This document shows positions 8,750-16,037 of a DNA stretch of 64,000 nt, piece after piece; position 1 is the first letter of the stretch; the number at the start of each line of letters is the position of its first letter. Position numbers and translations under genes: made by a program. Below the pieces are notes generated by a model. It saw nothing but the letters and a program-made list of their open reading frames with translations. It ran no database searches and was not told where the DNA came from. The stretch is from JBCBCP01 sp038530575 (GTDB taxonomy: Bacteria > Pseudomonadota > Alphaproteobacteria > Rhodobacterales > Rhodobacteraceae), in the NCBI GenBank assembly GCA_038530575.1, contig JBCBCP010000005.1, forward strand, positions 1 through 64,000. Direction: 5' to 3'.

Positions 8750-8803
8750 TGAGTCAACACACTTCTCTGCCGCTGTTAAATTTGCCATCAATGGCGCACA
8801 AAT

Positions 8804-9811
8804 ATGAACCGACTTGCCGATCGAAAGCCCAATCTGCGCGACGTTGCGCGGGCCGCAAATGTTTCTGCGGCCACCGTGAGCCGTGTGATGACAGGCTCTG
8901 CATCGGTTGCGACCGAGACACGCGAGCGCGTCGAGGCCGCAATTGAAGCGCTGCAATTCGTGCCGAGTTCAGCGGCCCGTGCCATCAACTCGGGACGCAC
9001 CCGACTGATCGGCGCATTAATTCCAACGCTCGATCACGCAATCTTCGCGCGCTTTATCGATCATGTCGAAACCACGCTGGATACGCGTGGTCTGTCACTC
9101 ATCGTGGCGAACACGCGGTCCGATACCGAGCAGGAGCTCGCAAAGGCGCGCAAACTCCTTGATCTCGGGGTTGAGGCGCTGCTCGTTTCTGGCACAACTC
9201 GCGCCGAAGGGTTTGGGGCGCTTGTCACCCGGTATGGCGTTCCCGTCGTCGCGACCTCGTGCTTTGATCCGGGCTATACCTATCCAACTATCGGCTATGA
9301 CAACTTTGAGGTGGCGCGCAGCGCACTCCTTCACCTGCTGAGTTTGGGGCACCAGCGCATTGCTGTGCTGTCTGGCCCGGCGCACAACAACGACAGAACG
9401 CGTGCGCGTCTTGGCGGCATTCGAAGTATTGCCGGGCCAGACGTTCATGTTGAGGAAACCGAGCTAAGTTTCGATGGTGCGCGCGCGGGCTTGAACGCAG
9501 CACGGCAGGCGGTGCCAGACCTGACCGCAGTACTGTGTCTATCGGACGTGCTGGCGCAGGGCGCGCTATTGGAGCTGCGCCGGGCAGGGCAGGGCGGCGC
9601 AGCACCACTTTCGGTGATGGGAATGGATGACTTGCCAACATCGGAACATTTCGACCCGCCGCTTTCTACGGTTCGTTTGCCCGTCGGCCGCATGGGAGAG
9701 GCCGCAGCGCATGCCATTGCAAATTGGGTCGAGCTTGGCACAACGCCGTCGCCGATGCAGATCGAAACGCGCCTCGTGCCACGCGCCTCAACGGCCGCTC
9801 TAGGCACCTAA
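8804..9811 (+). CDS. LacI-family transcriptional regulator
   Basis: 335 residues. The N-terminal LacI helix-turn-helix NLRDVARAANVSAATVSRVM occupies residues 10-29, followed by the hinge region (AIEALQFVPSSAARAINSGR). A periplasmic-binding-protein-like ligand domain fills the rest (LIGALIPTLDHAIFARFIDH; GMDDLPTSEHFDPPLSTV). The family usually senses sugars, but a gene divergent from the betaine operon suggests a nitrogenous ligand or a metabolite of that pathway. The palindrome at 8736-8749 is the likely operator. It converges on the tcuA-like gene with only 3 bases between the stops. Confidence 0.9.
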   Translation: MNRLADRKPNLRDVARAANVSAATVSRVMTGSASVATETRERVEAAIEALQFVPSSAARAINSGRTRLIGALIPTLDHAIFARFIDHVETTLDTRGLSLIVANTRSDTEQELAKARKLLDLGVEALLVSGTTRAEGFGALVTRYGVPVVATSCFDPGYTYPTIGYDNFEVARSALLHLLSLGHQRIAVLSGPAHNNDRTRARLGGIRSIAGPDVHVEETELSFDGARAGLNAARQAVPDLTAVLCLSDVLAQGALLELRRAGQGGAAPLSVMGMDDLPTSEHFDPPLSTVRLPVGRMGEAAAHAIANWVELGTTPSPMQIETRLVPRASTAALGT

Positions 9812-9814
9812 GGA

Positions 9815-11281
9815 TCAGGCGTGCGTGCCGGCCAAACGTCCAAACACCGCACCGGATGTCAGGCCCGAGCCGCCGGGATAACCGCCGAGAAACACGCCGC
9901 CCACCAGTTCACCGCAAGCGTAGAGCCCGGGGATCGGGGCGCCTTCGTCATTCAGCACCTCGGCCTGTTCTGACAGTTTCAGCCCGCCATATGTAAAGGT
10001 GATCCCGCCGGTGACCGGGTAGGCACGGAAAGGCCCAGTGTCGATCTTTTGCGCCCAGTTTGATTTCGGCAAGTTCAGGCCGCGGGTGCCTTTGCCATCT
10101 TTGATCGTCGGATCAAAGGCGGTGTCCTCATCGACCGCATCGTTATAGGCGGCGAGGGTACGCAGTGCGGCTGTCCCGTCGAGCCCTTCGCACTGAAGCA
10201 CCAGCGCCTCGAGCGTATCAGCCTCTATGAAAGACGCGTCGTGAAACCGGTATTCGGCATAAAGCAGATCAGCAGTTTTCGCGTCAAAGATCTGCCAGGC
10301 CTTATGCCCTGGTTGCCGCAATACGGCACCACCAAACTGGGCATAGGTGTAGTTACGGAAATCATACCCCTCATCCACAAAGCGTTCTCCCTCAGCGTTC
10401 AGCATGACGCCAAGGAAATAGCTGATCTTCCGGTAATTCTTCCGCTCGCCATGCGGCAGTGACAGATTTGCATAAGGCTTCATGTACAGATCCATCGGCG
10501 TCGCGTGACAGCCTGTCATGCGGCCATAGCGCTGCGCGCCGACGGCCCAGGCGGCCGTAAGCCCATCGCCTCGGTTCATCGGCGTGCCGCGGGTGCGGGC
10601 GTGCGCCCACTCGGCGCCCATGATCTCGGCGCGCATCTCCTCGTTGGCTTCAAATCCGCCCGAGGCGAGGATGACAGAGGTCGCCGTGATCTCTTCGCCA
10701 TTTTCCAGTGCCACACCTGTCACGCGCCCGTCGTGCGTCAGAAGGCCGGCCATTCCGGCATCGTAGCGGAGCGTCCCGCCAAGCCGTTCGAACGCGGCCA
10801 GTTCCATGTCAAACAGGCCCACGCCTTCATTTTCAGCCGCAAGAGTCAGTCCGCCCCAGAACACCAGCTTGCCGTCCTTTTCAAAGCTCTGCCTTGCGTA
10901 GATCGGCTCGTAAGTCACCCCATGGCCCGCGAGCCATTTCACCGCGTTGTAGCTTTCGCCGACAAGATAGGTCTGTTCGGGCGTTAGCGGCTCACCATCG
11001 TTGAACCCCTCGAGGTCAGCCGCAAATTTTTCGGCCGGATAACTGCCAAAATCAGACTGGGCAACGCGCGGGTCATCGGGGTTTGACAGAAGCGGTAGCA
11101 GGTCGTCGCTTTGGGAATAGGCGAACCGCATCGCGCCGGCGGTGTATTTTGTGTTGCCACCTGCAAGGTCCTGACCGGCCTTTTCGATGATCAGCGTGCG
11201 CTTTCCAGCCTCACACGCGGCAATGCCGGCGGCCAGCCCAGCATTGCCAGATCCGACAATCACCACATCCCATTGCATCAT
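9815..11281 (-). CDS. tcuA: FAD-dependent tricarballylate dehydrogenase-like protein (TcuA family)
   Basis: 488 residues from an ATG at 11281 with AGGAG close upstream. The N-terminal dinucleotide fold DVVIVGSGNAGLAAGIAACEAGKRTLIIEK and the fumarate-reductase-flavoprotein features (GGNTKYTAGAMRFAY, AEGERFVDEGYDFRNYTYAQ, GGITFTYGGLKL, YACGELVGGVFLGGYPGGSG) match TcuA-type enzymes. Known TcuA oxidises tricarballylate to cis-aconitate. No TcuB electron-transfer partner is visible nearby. The gene is divergent from a GntR regulator with a palindrome between them, and the neighbours (AbrB-type membrane protein, PrpF-like isomerase) fit tricarboxylate use. A 3-oxosteroid dehydrogenase-like function is a weaker alternative. 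Confidence 0.8.
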   Translation of the reverse strand: MMQWDVVIVGSGNAGLAAGIAACEAGKRTLIIEKAGQDLAGGNTKYTAGAMRFAYSQSDDLLPLLSNPDDPRVAQSDFGSYPAEKFAADLEGFNDGEPLTPEQTYLVGESYNAVKWLAGHGVTYEPIYARQSFEKDGKLVFWGGLTLAAENEGVGLFDMELAAFERLGGTLRYDAGMAGLLTHDGRVTGVALENGEEITATSVILASGGFEANEEMRAEIMGAEWAHARTRGTPMNRGDGLTAAWAVGAQRYGRMTGCHATPMDLYMKPYANLSLPHGERKNYRKISYFLGVMLNAEGERFVDEGYDFRNYTYAQFGGAVLRQPGHKAWQIFDAKTADLLYAEYRFHDASFIEADTLEALVLQCEGLDGTAALRTLAAYNDAVDEDTAFDPTIKDGKGTRGLNLPKSNWAQKIDTGPFRAYPVTGGITFTYGGLKLSEQAEVLNDEGAPIPGLYACGELVGGVFLGGYPGGSGLTSGAVFGRLAGTHA

Positions 11282-11298
11282 GTGTCTCCTTTGGTCAT

Positions 11299-11320
11299 AT
11301 TGTATCCGCGTGTATACAAT
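11299..11320. promoter_or_regulatory. Likely GntR/FCD operator
   Basis: ATTGTAT (11299-11305) and ATACAAT (11314-11320) form an inverted repeat with an 8-base spacer. The right half also contains the short palindrome TGTATACA. TGTATACA-like sites are typical of the FCD subgroup of GntR regulators, and such a gene begins 25 bases downstream, with the tcuA-like gene on the other side. Confidence 0.6.
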
Positions 11321-11344
11321 TTTTTCAAGCAGGTGCAAGCTGGG

Positions 11345-11959
11345 ATGAGCCAAGCCTACGACATGATCTATAATGCCATTCTAGATGGCGCCTATTCACC
11401 GGGCGACCGCCTGCGCGAGACGGAACTGGCGGCGCAAACCGGCCTCAGCCGCACACCGGTGCGCGAGGCAATCCGCAAGCTGGAATCGGACGGGATTGTC
11501 GAGCACGCCGCACGTGTCGGGGCTGTCGTCAAAACATTGAGCCAGCAGGAAATTGTCGAGCTCTACGAAATGCGTATTGTGATCGAGGCGACAGCCGCGC
11601 GGATGGCCGCGCAGCACATTGCACAAGCCGAGATCGCGACACTGGAGGCAATCAACGCGGATATCGCAGCAGGCGGCGCTCCGGCAGCGCTGGCCAAAAG
11701 AAACCGGGATTTCCATGGCTGCATTCTGGACGCGGCGCGCAATCGCTACCTGCAGCAGTCCTTTGCGGGCCTTGCGCATCATTTTGTTTTGCTGGGATCG
11801 ACCACAATCGAAAGCCCCGCCCGCAGCGAGGAAGTCGCCGCGCAGCATGAAGGGATCATCGCGGCACTTCGCGCCCGTGACGGGGACGCCGCGGCTGCGG
11901 CGATGGAGGCGCATATGCAGACCTCCCTGGTGCACCGGCTGAAGGATCTGCGCGCGTGA
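11345..11959 (+). CDS. GntR-family regulator, FCD subgroup
   Basis: 204 residues from the ATG at 11345. The winged helix-turn-helix reads DRLRETELAAQTGLSRTPVR (about residues 19-38) and continues as EAIRKLESDGIVEH. A C-terminal FCD helical domain follows, with its usual metal/ligand residues in RNRDFHGCILDAARN and EEVAAQHEGIIAALRARD. FCD regulators respond to organic acids. It overlaps the next gene (AbrB-family) at the stop codon and is divergent from the tcuA-like gene, so it probably controls both. A long in-frame upstream extension runs back through tcuA and is not credible. Confidence 0.9.
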   Translation: MSQAYDMIYNAILDGAYSPGDRLRETELAAQTGLSRTPVREAIRKLESDGIVEHAARVGAVVKTLSQQEIVELYEMRIVIEATAARMAAQHIAQAEIATLEAINADIAAGGAPAALAKRNRDFHGCILDAARNRYLQQSFAGLAHHFVLLGSTTIESPARSEEVAAQHEGIIAALRARDGDAAAAAMEAHMQTSLVHRLKDLRA

Positions 11960-12987
11960 TGCGGGACATGGCGCTCACCCACGCGATTGCCGCGCTTGGG
12001 GTGGCGGTCTTCTGGTCGCTTGGCCTGCCGCTGCCGTTCCTCTTTGGCCCGATGTTTGCCTGTCTGATTGCGGCGTTCGCAGGCGTCCCACTGACCGTGT
12101 TCAAACCTCTGAACGCCGCGATGCGCACCATCCTGGGGGTCGCCGTTGGCGCGGCGATCACCTGGTCATTCCTGCAGGCTTTGCCCGCGCTGTGGCAAAC
12201 GCTGATCTTCGTGCCGATCATGCTGCTTCTGATCGGCGGGCTGGGCGTGCCCTATTTCCAGCGCCTGTGCGGCTATGACTTTCCCACCAGCTATTACGCG
12301 GCCATGCCCGGCGGGCTTCAGGACATGCTGGTCTTTGGCCAGGAAGCGGGCGGCAACCTGCGCGCCATTTCGCTGATCCACGCCACCCGCGTGCTGCTGG
12401 TTGTCACCGCTTTGCCCATCATTCTTGTCGCCATCTGGGACGTGGACCTGACCCGCCCGCCCGGCGATCCGGCATCGAGCATCGCGCCGGGTGAGCTGGC
12501 GCTGATGGCTTTTTGCGGGCTGGCAGGGTGGGGCATTGCCAAACGCATTGGCCTGTTTGGCGCGTCCATCCTTGGCCCGATGATCCTGACCGGCGCGCTG
12601 AGCGTTGCCGGCATCATTACCCAGCGCCCACCGGCCGAAGCCATTTGGGCGGCGCAATTCTTTATCGGTCTTTCGGTGGGCGTGAATTACCGCGGCATCA
12701 CGGTAATGGAGCTGCGCCGCGACGTGGCCGCGAGCTTTGGGTTTTGCGTGTTGCTGGCCGGGATCACGGCGCTTGTGATCGAGGTCATCGCCCTGACCGG
12801 TGTCGCGCCGCTGCAAGACGCGCTTCTGGCCCTCGCGCCGGGCGGTCAGGCAGAGATGGCGGTGCTGGCGATCATCGTTGGCGCCGATGTCGCCTTTGTC
12901 GTCGCGCACCACGTGTTCCGACTTTTGCTGGTCATCATTGGTGCGCCTATCGCGGCGCGTTTGTTTGGGGCCAAACCTCTGGATTGA
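11959..12987 (+). CDS. AbrB-family integral membrane protein (PF05145 type)
   Basis: 342 residues with about ten hydrophobic segments in two similar halves, the AbrB duplication. Conserved blocks include GLPLPFLFGPMFACL and SYYAAMPGGLQDMLVFGQEA, repeated in weaker form as GLFGASILGPMIL and LALAPGGQAEMAVLAI. The family is often misnamed a regulator; it is a membrane protein that may move organic acids. It is coupled to the GntR gene (TGATG overlap), supporting a transport role for the substrate that GntR senses. Its 3' end overlaps the convergent dehydrogenase by 41 bases. Confidence 0.8.
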   Translation: MRDMALTHAIAALGVAVFWSLGLPLPFLFGPMFACLIAAFAGVPLTVFKPLNAAMRTILGVAVGAAITWSFLQALPALWQTLIFVPIMLLLIGGLGVPYFQRLCGYDFPTSYYAAMPGGLQDMLVFGQEAGGNLRAISLIHATRVLLVVTALPIILVAIWDVDLTRPPGDPASSIAPGELALMAFCGLAGWGIAKRIGLFGASILGPMILTGALSVAGIITQRPPAEAIWAAQFFIGLSVGVNYRGITVMELRRDVAASFGFCVLLAGITALVIEVIALTGVAPLQDALLALAPGGQAEMAVLAIIVGADVAFVVAHHVFRLLLVIIGAPIAARLFGAKPLD

Positions 12988-13936
12988 TCATGTGGCGCGG
13001 CGTGCCCGCCGCAAAGGCCGCAACCTGCTCAAAAATGTCAGCGAACTGCTCGTTCAATTCGTCTTCGGTGACAAAGCCGACATGCGGCGTCGCGGTGACG
13101 CGCGGATGAGCGGCCAGCGGATCATTTGCCCATGTGATCGGCTCGGTATCGAACACATCCAGCGCGGCAAAGCCCGGGCGGCCCGCGTTCAGCGCGTTCA
13201 GCAACGCGCCGTCTTCGACCAGCCCCGCCCGCGAGGTGTTCACGAAAAGCGCACCGGGCCCCATCGCGCCAAGATCGGCCGCCGTGATCAGCCCGCGTGT
13301 TTGCGGCTTCAACCGCACATGCACCGAGACGACATCGGCGCCGGCAAAGAAGTCCGTTCGGCTCGGCGCCACCTCATGCCCATCCGCCGCGGCCCGCGCG
13401 CGCCCGTCTTCCGACCCCCACCAGATCACCCGCATCCCGAAGGCGGCCGCATAGCCCGCAACCAGCTTTGCGATGCGGCCATAGCCATAAAGGCCAAGCG
13501 TTCGCCCGTTCAGCGTCTTGCCCACATGGGTTTGCCAGCCGCCCGCCCGCAAGCTGTCCATCTGTTGCGGCAACTGCCGCATAGCGGCAAGGATAAGGGC
13601 AAAGGTATGTTCAGCCGCTGCATAAGGTGGCGCGCCGCCCTCCATGCGCGAGCACAGCAGGACGCCGCGTGCGGTGCAGGCCTCAACATCCACATGCGGA
13701 TAAACAGACCGCTGCGAGATCAGGCGGAGGCGGGGCAGGGCCTCCAGCAACTCTGCCGTAATTGCGGTGCGCTCCCGAAAGAGGGTTATGGCGTCAAACG
13801 GCGCCAGCCGTTCGGCGAGCCGGGCCGGGTCGGGCTCATGGTCGGTGAACACGGTGACGTCATGCCCATCGAGATGCGCAAAGCAGGGCAGATGGCGCAG
13901 CGTGTCGAACCAATCGTCAAGGACAGCAACCTTCAT
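12947..13936 (-). CDS. D-2-hydroxyacid dehydrogenase family protein
   Basis: 329 residues. The NAD-binding motif is GLYGYGRIA, and the catalytic residues of the family are in place: Arg in NTSRAGLVEDG, Glu in DVFDTEPI, His in ATPHVGFVT. The start at 13936 is fixed by an ATGA overlap with the upstream prpF-like gene, so the pair is translationally coupled. Substrate is unknown; the context suggests a hydroxylated intermediate of tricarboxylate breakdown. Its 3' end runs 41 bases into the convergent AbrB-family gene. Confidence 0.85.
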   Translation of the reverse strand: MKVAVLDDWFDTLRHLPCFAHLDGHDVTVFTDHEPDPARLAERLAPFDAITLFRERTAITAELLEALPRLRLISQRSVYPHVDVEACTARGVLLCSRMEGGAPPYAAAEHTFALILAAMRQLPQQMDSLRAGGWQTHVGKTLNGRTLGLYGYGRIAKLVAGYAAAFGMRVIWWGSEDGRARAAADGHEVAPSRTDFFAGADVVSVHVRLKPQTRGLITAADLGAMGPGALFVNTSRAGLVEDGALLNALNAGRPGFAALDVFDTEPITWANDPLAAHPRVTATPHVGFVTEDELNEQFADIFEQVAAFAAGTPRHMINPEVWPQTNAPR

Positions 13937-15024
13937 GGTCCGGCCCACACTGAGGCGGGCACAAAGACGCGTCCCTCAGCGAGCTTGCGGCAGGTCCGCA
14001 CGACGCCGGTGGAGATATGCGTGAACCCGGCGCCGTCCTGCGTGTAGTCCACCACGACATCCATGAGGCCCATCGGGTGCGCGAGCTGCAGCGTCACAGG
14101 CGGTGTGCCCTCAACCTGCATCATACCATCGGCCACCGTTCCCGGGGCCAAGGCGCAAGAGGCCAGGCACTGGCTGCCGGTCACGGCCATGGTCGGATGC
14201 GCCGTCCAAGGCATGAAATAGCGTGTGCGGATCGTGTTGGGAGCACCAGCGGGCGCTACAAGGCCAAACTTGGGCGTCACCGATGTGCTGCAGTCGCCCA
14301 TGCCCATCAGGGCGCCGGCCTTGATGCGGATCGGCTCCATCCGGGCAAAGAAATCCCGGTTTGCGTCCAGGTCTTCCGCGCTTTCTGTGCAGGACAGCCC
14401 GAAATCCGCGGCCCGTGCAATGACCATTGGCATGGCTACGTCCATGCACGTCACCTCAATCCCGTCAACCACGTCGATGAGGTTGCCCGTGGGCAAGAAC
14501 GCCCCTGTGCTCGAGCCCGCCACCTCATGGAAGTTCAACCCCACAGGCGCGGCCTGGCCTGGCACCCCATCAATGCGCGCGGTGCCGTCGTAGGTCAGGG
14601 CGCCGCCCGGGGTCGGCACGTCAGCGCTAACCTTCGCCCCGGTGTTCACGGCGCGGATCCGTACCTGCGTAACGTCGCCAGAGGGCTGCACGAGACCCAT
14701 TTCAATCGCGGCAGAGCCCACACCCGCTAGGATGTTGCCGCAAGTCGGCTTGAAATCGACCAGCCCGTCTAGCACGCTAACTTGTGCAAAAAAGTAGTCG
14801 ATCTGAGCCCAGGGATCATCAGAGGCTGACAGGATCGCAACCTTGGTAGTCACCGCGTTTCCGCCTCCGATCCCGTCAATGTTCAGTTTGTGTCCCGAGC
14901 CGAGCGCCGACACCAGCACGGCCGCCAGCGTCGCGTGATCGTGGGGCAGGTCGGCGGCGTTGAAATACGGCCCGCGCGAAGACCCACCGCGCATAAAGAT
15001 GTAAGGAATTCCCGTCTGGCTCAT
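13933..15024 (-). CDS. PrpF/4-oxalomesaconate tautomerase (GalD)-like isomerase
   Basis: 363 residues. The family opening IPYIFMRGGSSRGPYF is present, as are DGIGGGNAVTTKVAIL, the FKPTCGNILAGVG cysteine/glycine block and the second half VTCMDVAMPMVIARAADFG. PrpF isomerises methylaconitate and aconitate; GalD tautomerises 4-oxalomesaconate in gallate breakdown. Length and opening motif favour the GalD branch, but no gallate genes are in view, and the TcuA-like neighbour makes an aconitate-type substrate equally plausible. It is coupled to the downstream 2-hydroxyacid dehydrogenase. Confidence 0.82.
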   Translation of the reverse strand: MSQTGIPYIFMRGGSSRGPYFNAADLPHDHATLAAVLVSALGSGHKLNIDGIGGGNAVTTKVAILSASDDPWAQIDYFFAQVSVLDGLVDFKPTCGNILAGVGSAAIEMGLVQPSGDVTQVRIRAVNTGAKVSADVPTPGGALTYDGTARIDGVPGQAAPVGLNFHEVAGSSTGAFLPTGNLIDVVDGIEVTCMDVAMPMVIARAADFGLSCTESAEDLDANRDFFARMEPIRIKAGALMGMGDCSTSVTPKFGLVAPAGAPNTIRTRYFMPWTAHPTMAVTGSQCLASCALAPGTVADGMMQVEGTPPVTLQLAHPMGLMDVVVDYTQDGAGFTHISTGVVRTCRKLAEGRVFVPASVWAGP

Positions 15025-15878
15025 CGTCTGGTCCTATGGTCGGCCCGGAAGCTGCACGACCACTGGTTAAGAGGCCAACCTGCTCGCGCTGCACGCTGCC
15101 GCAAAAGTCCGTTGCCTGCAACCGCGCGTCCGCGCAAACAAAGCGGGCAGGGGCGCAGGGCCGCTTGCTGAATGCGCCGCCCCCTGAGCCCAGCGTCATG
15201 AATTGCGATGGTCTGGAAGGAACATACCGGCGCTTGCCGACACGACCGGCTACAGGGTTTGATTCGAATTGTGACCGTATTTGACGTTTTGTGTGGTCAA
15301 ACCCACGGTGTTGTGCGGATTGGTTCCGGGCAGAGAACGAGAATTGGCCACCATCGCCTGAAAACTGGGCTGTCTTTCTTCCCGTGGCTGGCGATCGGTT
15401 TTGTTTCGCCTAGGGAAACGCTGTCTCCCAGAAAAACAACTCTCTGGCGAAGATCAGCGCCTTTTCGCGCCTTTTCTCGCCAAATCCGGGAAGCAATAGG
15501 GAACAAAATGACTTAGCGTTAACCATTTTGCGGCCCGAATTTTGCCGTACCGCGCCCTTTTACCGTACTTTTTCGGACATTTTTCCCTTTGTCGCTAACC
15601 TTCCATTATGTATCACAGCCCTGCCCAACTGGGGGGCGATGTCTGTAGGTCACGGGGGCGACCGCACTTAGGAAGCATCCATGCGTGGATGCGGAAGGGG
15701 TGTGTGCGCCGGGTTGCTGAACCGAGCAATTGGTCACACGCGAGCGTGGAGGTTCTCCGCGCCAAGTCGCTTGTTTTGCGGCTTCTCTCCCGCACGGCTG
15801 GATCGGCTTCTCGCGTGCGGCTCGCCCAACCTGCCGTTCATCGTCCTCTTTCGGGTTTGAGTGAGTGACGATGGAGAG
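15025..15878. other. Long intergenic/leader region, no convincing gene
   Basis: About 850 bases between the prpF-like start and a short frame ahead of the giant adhesin. Frames of 60-100 codons exist but lack family features or good ribosome sites. The stretch from about 15380 to 15605 is AT-richer and looks promoter-like. It holds TTAACCAT (15519-15526), the half-site known for the CtrA regulator in alphaproteobacteria. Further on are GGGGGCGACC (15654-15663) and a 7-bp hairpin (15675-15692). Opposite-strand open frames here run antisense into the adhesin gene and reflect its codon bias. Confidence 0.6.
15675..15692 (+). promoter_or_regulatory. Leader hairpin upstream of the giant adhesin
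   Basis: GCATCCA-TGCG-TGGATGC forms a perfect 7-bp stem with a 4-base loop. It follows GGGGGCGACC (15654-15663), a 10-base string also found just before a hairpin in the leader of the second Hint protein (23245-23254). Function unknown. Confidence 0.4.
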
Positions 15879-16025
15879 ATGGCCGTGCGTATGCAGAGCC
15901 TTGAATTTTTGAACACTGCGATCCGGTCCCGGATCAAGCCCGCTTTCTGCCTGCACGCAGAGCCATCGTTTTTTGTTGACCAGACCGACCCGGCCGCGCT
16001 GCGCGCCGCGCGCACCGAAGCCTAG
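15879..16025 (+). CDS. Possible 48-residue peptide ahead of the giant adhesin
   Basis: Begins MAVRMQSLEFLNTAIRSR, carries one cysteine (PAFCLHAEP) and ends AARTEA with a TAG at 16023-16025. GGAGAG lies immediately before the ATG, perhaps too close; an internal ATG at 15891 is an alternative. The stop is 12 bases before the adhesin ATG, and GGAG overlapping the stop could serve the adhesin, so it might act as a leader peptide. I recognise no family. Chance occurrence is quite possible. Confidence 0.3.
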   Translation: MAVRMQSLEFLNTAIRSRIKPAFCLHAEPSFFVDQTDPAALRAARTEA

Positions 16026-16037
16026 GAGCCTGCACCC

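Noticed and set aside
11956..12987. Reading the AbrB-family protein as a DNA-binding regulator
   Set aside because: It is an integral membrane protein with about ten hydrophobic helices; the regulatory name comes from early annotation.
15208..15516. 102-codon frame in the long leader region
   Set aside because: No recognisable domain, signal or convincing ribosome site, and its basic, random-looking composition is typical of GC-rich non-coding DNA.
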